64,000 bases of DNA from an uncultured Rhodospirillales bacterium. GTDB lineage: Bacteria > Pseudomonadota > Alphaproteobacteria > Azospirillales > Azospirillaceae. Made by a program: the position numbers and the translations under genes. Below the pieces are notes generated by a model. That model made no database searches. It worked only from the letters and a program-made list of their open reading frames with translations, and was not told where the DNA came from. Location of the stretch: positions 124,001 through 188,000 of the forward strand of contig CAIYNU010000006.1 of the NCBI GenBank assembly GCA_903927615.1, given 5' to 3'. Shown piece by piece: positions 60,280-64,000 of this stretch. Position 1 is the stretch's first letter. Each line of letters opens with the position of its first letter.

Positions 60280-60747
60280 TCACAAACCCACAAGTGCCAG
60301 CAAACCCACAGACTGACCGGACAGCCGTTCCCACGAGCCCTCGGCGTGGCCCCCTTCCTTGGGGAACCCACTCACATCCCCGACCGCGTAGGTATAGAGT
60401 AACGGGGCTTGCCCCGCCCGCATCGCGGCGTCGCTGGTCATGGCCCGAAGAACCAGGGTATGGGTCTTATCCGAGTATGCGTCATAGACAAAATTCGCGG
60501 CGGCGTCCTTCAGCGGGACCCCCAAGGTCCCGCTGATGATGCCCTGTTGGTTGGTCCGAAAATAGACGACGTTCCCATTGGGTTCGAACGCTTTCAGGCG
60601 CTCGGCCTGTACGATCTGGTCCATGGCGGCGGATGCGGCAGTCTTCGCCGTAGCCACTTGGGCTTGATAGTAGAAGGGGTAAGCGACCGCGACCGCGACC
60701 GCGAGACACCCGATCAACCAATTCAATGACGCAACCAACCGCAGCAT
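60280..60747 (-). CDS. Small single-helix protein of the pilus locus
   Basis: A 155-residue protein with an N-terminal membrane helix (LNWLIGCLAVAVAVAYPFYY) that begins like a pilin-type anchor but lacks a class III cleavage site (no G-F-T-L-I-E). The rest is a small soluble domain (QIVQAERLKAFEPNGNVVYF, SGTLGVPLKDAAANFVYDAY). I do not recognise a family. It lies between the secretin and lipoprotein genes on the same strand and could be a minor component or assembly factor. Confidence 0.6.
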   Translation of the reverse strand: MLRLVASLNWLIGCLAVAVAVAYPFYYQAQVATAKTAASAAMDQIVQAERLKAFEPNGNVVYFRTNQQGIISGTLGVPLKDAAANFVYDAYSDKTHTLVLRAMTSDAAMRAGQAPLLYTYAVGDVSGFPKEGGHAEGSWERLSGQSVGLLALVGL

Positions 60748-60779
60748 GACCGCTCTCCCCCACTCAGTCGCCCGCCCCT

Positions 60780-62819
60780 TTATTCATCGTCGTGGACGGC
60801 CTTGGGAGCGAGATCCAACAACCGGCTCTTGTTCCGGACGCCATCGGCGATCCGATCGATATCGGCACGCTCGGCCTGAAGATAGCGCTTCTCGGCGACA
60901 TCCTTGGAATACAGCGCGGCACGCGGCACGATCTTCGGTGTGATGAAGAACATGGTTTCGGTATAGGCCCGATCCGAGGTGGTGCTTTTGAACAATTCAC
61001 CCAGAACCGGAATGTCACCGAGCAGCGGCACCTGATTCTTGGCCTCTCCCCGATTGATATGGCTCAGACCGCCCATGATGAAGGTCGAACCGTCCGGGAT
61101 GACCACCTGGGTCTGGATCTGCTCGCCGTTACGGGCCGCGCTGGCCGACGCACTGGTCGGAGCCGTGACCGCGGTTTGCTCGGCCTCGATCACCATGCGC
61201 ACCATGTTCTCGCCGCCGGCGTCGTCATGCCGGAGCACCGAGGGGGTGATTTTGAGCGTGGTTCCGGCCGGCACGGTCATGAACCCGCCGGGCGTGTTGG
61301 CCGCCGCGGGAACCGGGACGAAGGTGGTGCCGTCGGTGCTGATCTTGGCGGCGACGTTGTCGATGGTGACCACCCGCGGCGAATCCACGATATGGCCCTG
61401 ATTGTTTGACTCCAGCGCAGTCAACTGGGCGTTCAGGGTGGTATTGGCACCGCGGAAGATCAGCGACGCGAAGGTCCCCGCCCCGCTGCCGGCCCCGGCC
61501 AGATTCAGGGGCGACACATTGCCGGTGGTGTCATTCGGGGTGTTTGGGGGCACCGTGTAGAAGGAGTTCGTCGAGCGGGCGAGGGTTCCGATTGCACCAC
61601 CCACCGCCTGCGAACCGACCAGGGCGGCATCATTGCCAAAGGTGACGCCCAAAGACCGCGAGAAACTTTGGGTGGTCTGGGCGATGATGGCCTCGATCTC
61701 CACCTGTTCCATCTGCTTGTCCAGTTTGGGCAGCAAACTTCTGACCTGTTCGATCTCGCCGGGGGTGCCGCGCACGATCACCGAATTGGTCCGAACGTCG
61801 GCGGAAAGGGTGCCGTGGAAGTCACTGGGGGGGCGCTGCTGGGGCGCCTGGGCCAAGGACGGACCACCGGCCATAAACCTCTCATTCACCGAAGGCGGTG
61901 TGCCGGGGCGATTCTGATCCGATGCCGGAATCGGCGGCGTGATGAAAGGTGACCGGGATTCCCCGTTGTCGCCCTGGGCCGCCGCCTTGGCGGCGTTGGT
62001 GACGCCAAGCAGGTTGTTGAGTGTATCGATCACACCCGGAATGGTGACGCTTTCCCCCTGGAACTGAACCCGGGTCGGGCCGACGCTGGCATAGTGCAGC
62101 TTGAGGACTTCGACCTTGATGCTGTCCACGTCGGACTGCGCGCGCTGTTCCTGAGCCAGACGATAGGCGGCCTGCTGGGCTTCGGCCTGTCTCTTCATGG
62201 CCTCGGCCTGGGACAAGGCTGCGGTGCTGGCGGCCGCATAGTTGTCGGCTTCGGACTTGTCGCGCTCGGCCGCGGACGCTTCCAACCGGCTGATCAGATC
62301 CGCGAGGTTCTTAACCTGATCGGGTTTGCCCCTCAGCATGATCGTCTTGCTGGGCTGGTCGTAAATAATCGAAACGTCCTTATCGAGGTCGAAATGGTGG
62401 GCGGCGCTTTTGACGGCCTCGTCCGTGACGTTCTTGTTCTTAAGAGGAATAAAGGTCGTCTCGGTCACGCCTTTGGCTAAAATCGTGACGGTATGAGTTT
62501 CGTCATTATACTCATAATCAAGACCATTCTCTTCCATCAGCTTGTTGAAAGCCGCCAGCAACGGCATCGGGGTCGTCATAAAATCAAAGGTGACGGTCCC
62601 CTTCACGTCCGGGCGGAAGAACGCGGAGAGCTTATCCGCGGCCAGCAGCTTGCGCAGAACATCACGAATATCTTCGTCGTGCGCGTTCTCCTGGAAGACT
62701 TCGGTCTTGCTCAAGGGGATTTCCATCGCCTTGGCCATCGGCGCCACAGCAACCAGAACCGCCGCCGACAGCAACACCCGGCGCATGGCGACACCGAAAC
62801 ACTCCGTAGCCTTTCGCAT
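60780..62819 (-). CDS. Type IV pilus/type II secretin (MshL-like)
   Basis: A 679-residue outer-membrane secretin. ATG 62819 (AAAGG seven bases upstream) gives a signal peptide MRRVLLSAAVLVAVAPMAKA. An N-terminal STN/N0-like domain (DIRDVLRKLLAADKLSAFFR) is followed by N-domains with LPKLDKQMEQVEIEAIIAQT and the C-terminal secretin domain: SRSLGVTFG, LTALESNNQGHIVDSPRVVT, and NQVPLLGDIPVLGELFKSTT (hallmark). An AA-rich Gln/Arg coiled coil around residue 195 is unusual. It begins the pilus operon. Confidence 0.92.
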   Translation of the reverse strand: MRKATECFGVAMRRVLLSAAVLVAVAPMAKAMEIPLSKTEVFQENAHDEDIRDVLRKLLAADKLSAFFRPDVKGTVTFDFMTTPMPLLAAFNKLMEENGLDYEYNDETHTVTILAKGVTETTFIPLKNKNVTDEAVKSAAHHFDLDKDVSIIYDQPSKTIMLRGKPDQVKNLADLISRLEASAAERDKSEADNYAAASTAALSQAEAMKRQAEAQQAAYRLAQEQRAQSDVDSIKVEVLKLHYASVGPTRVQFQGESVTIPGVIDTLNNLLGVTNAAKAAAQGDNGESRSPFITPPIPASDQNRPGTPPSVNERFMAGGPSLAQAPQQRPPSDFHGTLSADVRTNSVIVRGTPGEIEQVRSLLPKLDKQMEQVEIEAIIAQTTQSFSRSLGVTFGNDAALVGSQAVGGAIGTLARSTNSFYTVPPNTPNDTTGNVSPLNLAGAGSGAGTFASLIFRGANTTLNAQLTALESNNQGHIVDSPRVVTIDNVAAKISTDGTTFVPVPAAANTPGGFMTVPAGTTLKITPSVLRHDDAGGENMVRMVIEAEQTAVTAPTSASASAARNGEQIQTQVVIPDGSTFIMGGLSHINRGEAKNQVPLLGDIPVLGELFKSTTSDRAYTETMFFITPKIVPRAALYSKDVAEKRYLQAERADIDRIADGVRNKSRLLDLAPKAVHDDE

Positions 62820-63422
62820 CCCGCACCTTTCGGCAAGCCTGTGGTCGTCTGACCCGGCGACAAACAAAGACACCACGGTCCAGTTGCGGGAGCGAAAAAT
62901 CTCTCACCCGCAAAAGCCGTACTGAGATGTCTTAACGCGAGGAGCAACCTCTTTCAATACACAATAAACCGCCGACCGCGCCTTTGATGACGAACCCTTC
63001 GAAGCTTGACTTGTTTGCCACAAGCCGAACAACCAGTGAACGCAGATCCGACTGTTCTCAAGGGCAGAATTGAAACGTTCATGACGGCCAATAAACCGCC
63101 GGGAACCATGGTTTTTGAAACAAGTCCAAGGCCTCGTCCCGGGTTTCGGGGCGATCAGATGGCGGCAAGTGGCTTCCGGGACCCGATGTCCGGATGAATC
63201 GAGGCCTAGCTTTGGGAGTCTGATCTGGCCATCACCGGCAAAGCGGAGGCGGTGAAATGTCCAAAGTTCCAGGGTCAGGAAATCTGGTGTTTCCGGAAGC
63301 GAAAAGAGGCCGTTGACGGCTGCGCCTGCCTGATCTTGACGGTCAGCCAGGGATGCTGCGGTCGGTGTCACCTTCGTTCAAGGCCGTCTGATCGGGGGCC
63401 GGGCACCGGTTCATTGTCGATA
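62820..63422. other. Leader region of the pilus locus
   Basis: No gene recognised. A minus-strand open frame (63371-62904) has no family resemblance and uses codons unlike its neighbours. The 5' end of the secretin message must lie here. A TTGAAA box at 62957-62952 (minus strand), with TTAAGA 16 bases further on, is a weak promoter candidate. Confidence 0.45.
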
Positions 63423-64000
63423 TCAGCCCCGCAAACCAAACATCGCACCCAGCGTGCCCCCCCACAGCAAGGCTGCGACGCCCCCAATGAGCAGAAACGG
63501 TCCGAACGGCACCGGTTGCGAACGATGTCTATTTCCAGAGAAAACCAGGGCGAGCCCCACGATGCTTCCGAGTACGCTCGCGATCACTGCCACCTGCGGC
63601 AGGTGACTCCAGCCGATCCAGGCCCCGATCGCGCCCAGAAGCTTGGCATCACCGGCTCCCATGACCGGATGTCCGGTCAGCCGGGCCCCGACTCGACTGA
63701 GCATAAGGAAAGCCAGGTAGCCGGCCACGGCACCGATGATCGCGACCGAGGAGGTGACGAAGATGTTTTGGGTCGATGCCAGCAATCCCAGCCATAACAG
63801 CGGCAAAGACAACAAATCCGGGATCAACATGTGGCGCAGATCAATCGCAGCGATGGCGATGGCAAACCACACGAACACCGTGGCCGTCAGCCCCTGGGCG
63901 GTTAAACCGAAGTGCCAGGTCAGCAGCGGACCGGCGGCGGCGGATGCCGCCTCGACCACCGGGTAACGCCAGCCAATGGGGGCGGCACAGGCCGAGCAGC
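63423..64000 (-). CDS. pilD: Type IV prepilin peptidase (PilD-like), 5' part outside window
   Basis: The open frame continues to the right edge and starts outside. The 192 visible residues begin CSACAAPIGWRYPVVEA, the end of the Cys-rich cytoplasmic loop and the WRYP motif of N-methylating prepilin peptidases. The A24 aspartyl protease core follows: IDLRHMLIPD (first catalytic Asp) and MGAGDAKLLGAIGAWIGW (GxGD motif). Several membrane helices are visible. It cleaves and methylates the pilins encoded at 50864-54157. The gene may be part of the same locus. Confidence 0.92.
   Translation of the reverse strand, partial: CSACAAPIGWRYPVVEAASAAAGPLLTWHFGLTAQGLTATVFVWFAIAIAAIDLRHMLIPDLLSLPLLWLGLLASTQNIFVTSSVAIIGAVAGYLAFLMLSRVGARLTGHPVMGAGDAKLLGAIGAWIGWSHLPQVAVIASVLGSIVGLALVFSGNRHRSQPVPFGPFLLIGGVAALLWGGTLGAMFGLRG

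Noticed and set aside
62904..63371. 155-codon minus-strand frame upstream of the secretin gene
   Set aside because: No homology cue, odd composition and no ribosome site; more likely leader DNA.

Overview
The window is a GC-rich segment of a Gram-negative bacterial genome, most likely an alphaproteobacterium of the Rhodospirillales type. This rests on the Maf-like (DUF115) glycosyltransferases, the DUF1403-ScpB-ParA-ParB cluster, a CtaB-type haem synthase, an outer-membrane secretin and a lipoprotein. No rRNA, tRNA, CRISPR array or replication initiator was seen. The partition cluster leaves open whether this is a chromosome or a large secondary replicon.

Layout. 1-6.1 kb: the end of a GST-like gene, a Maf-type glycosyltransferase, an LPG-synthase-type membrane protein, and an AT-rich MBOAT/SGNH-like pair that looks acquired. 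6.4-10.7 kb: an operon of a two-sensor-domain MFS transporter, a Tat-exported substrate-binding protein and a GNAT protein whose start is built from four hairpin-forming 33-bp repeats. 11.2-15 kb: a periplasmic solute-binding protein with a membrane GGDEF-EAL protein. 15.4-19 kb: a second Maf-type protein and four tandem genes for 87-residue Gly/Ala-rich proteins with near-identical ends, the least explained genes here. 19-22 kb: GNAT, radical SAM and glycosyltransferase. 22.3-26.6 kb: a segregation locus (DUF1403, ScpB, NUDIX, XRE-ParA fusion, ParB) with two parS-like 16-bp palindromes.

26.7-47 kb: an envelope and glycan region with polytopic GT-C-like proteins, GT2 enzymes, a GtrA fusion, an SDR epimerase, methyltransferases, MORN and pentapeptide-repeat proteins and RfbA. 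It also holds a FitAB/VapBC-type toxin-antitoxin pair, CtaB, and a DUF2061-like gene broken by a frameshift and by an IS630-type MITE. 47-64 kb: a minus-strand MSHA-like type IV pilus locus: secretin, lipoprotein, Ser/Thr kinase-SUMF1 protein, FHA-PilB ATPase, PilC, major pilin, three minor pilins, PilM/N and PilO/P fusions, and a Sel1-SPOR protein. The 3' part of a prepilin peptidase lies at the right edge.

Two patterns run through the window. Short in-frame tandem repeats occur in or beside many genes, and dispersed palindromic intergenic elements with GTT or AAA loops recur between genes. The likely theme is surface structure: glycan assembly, protein glycosylation, c-di-GMP signalling and a kinase-linked pilus.
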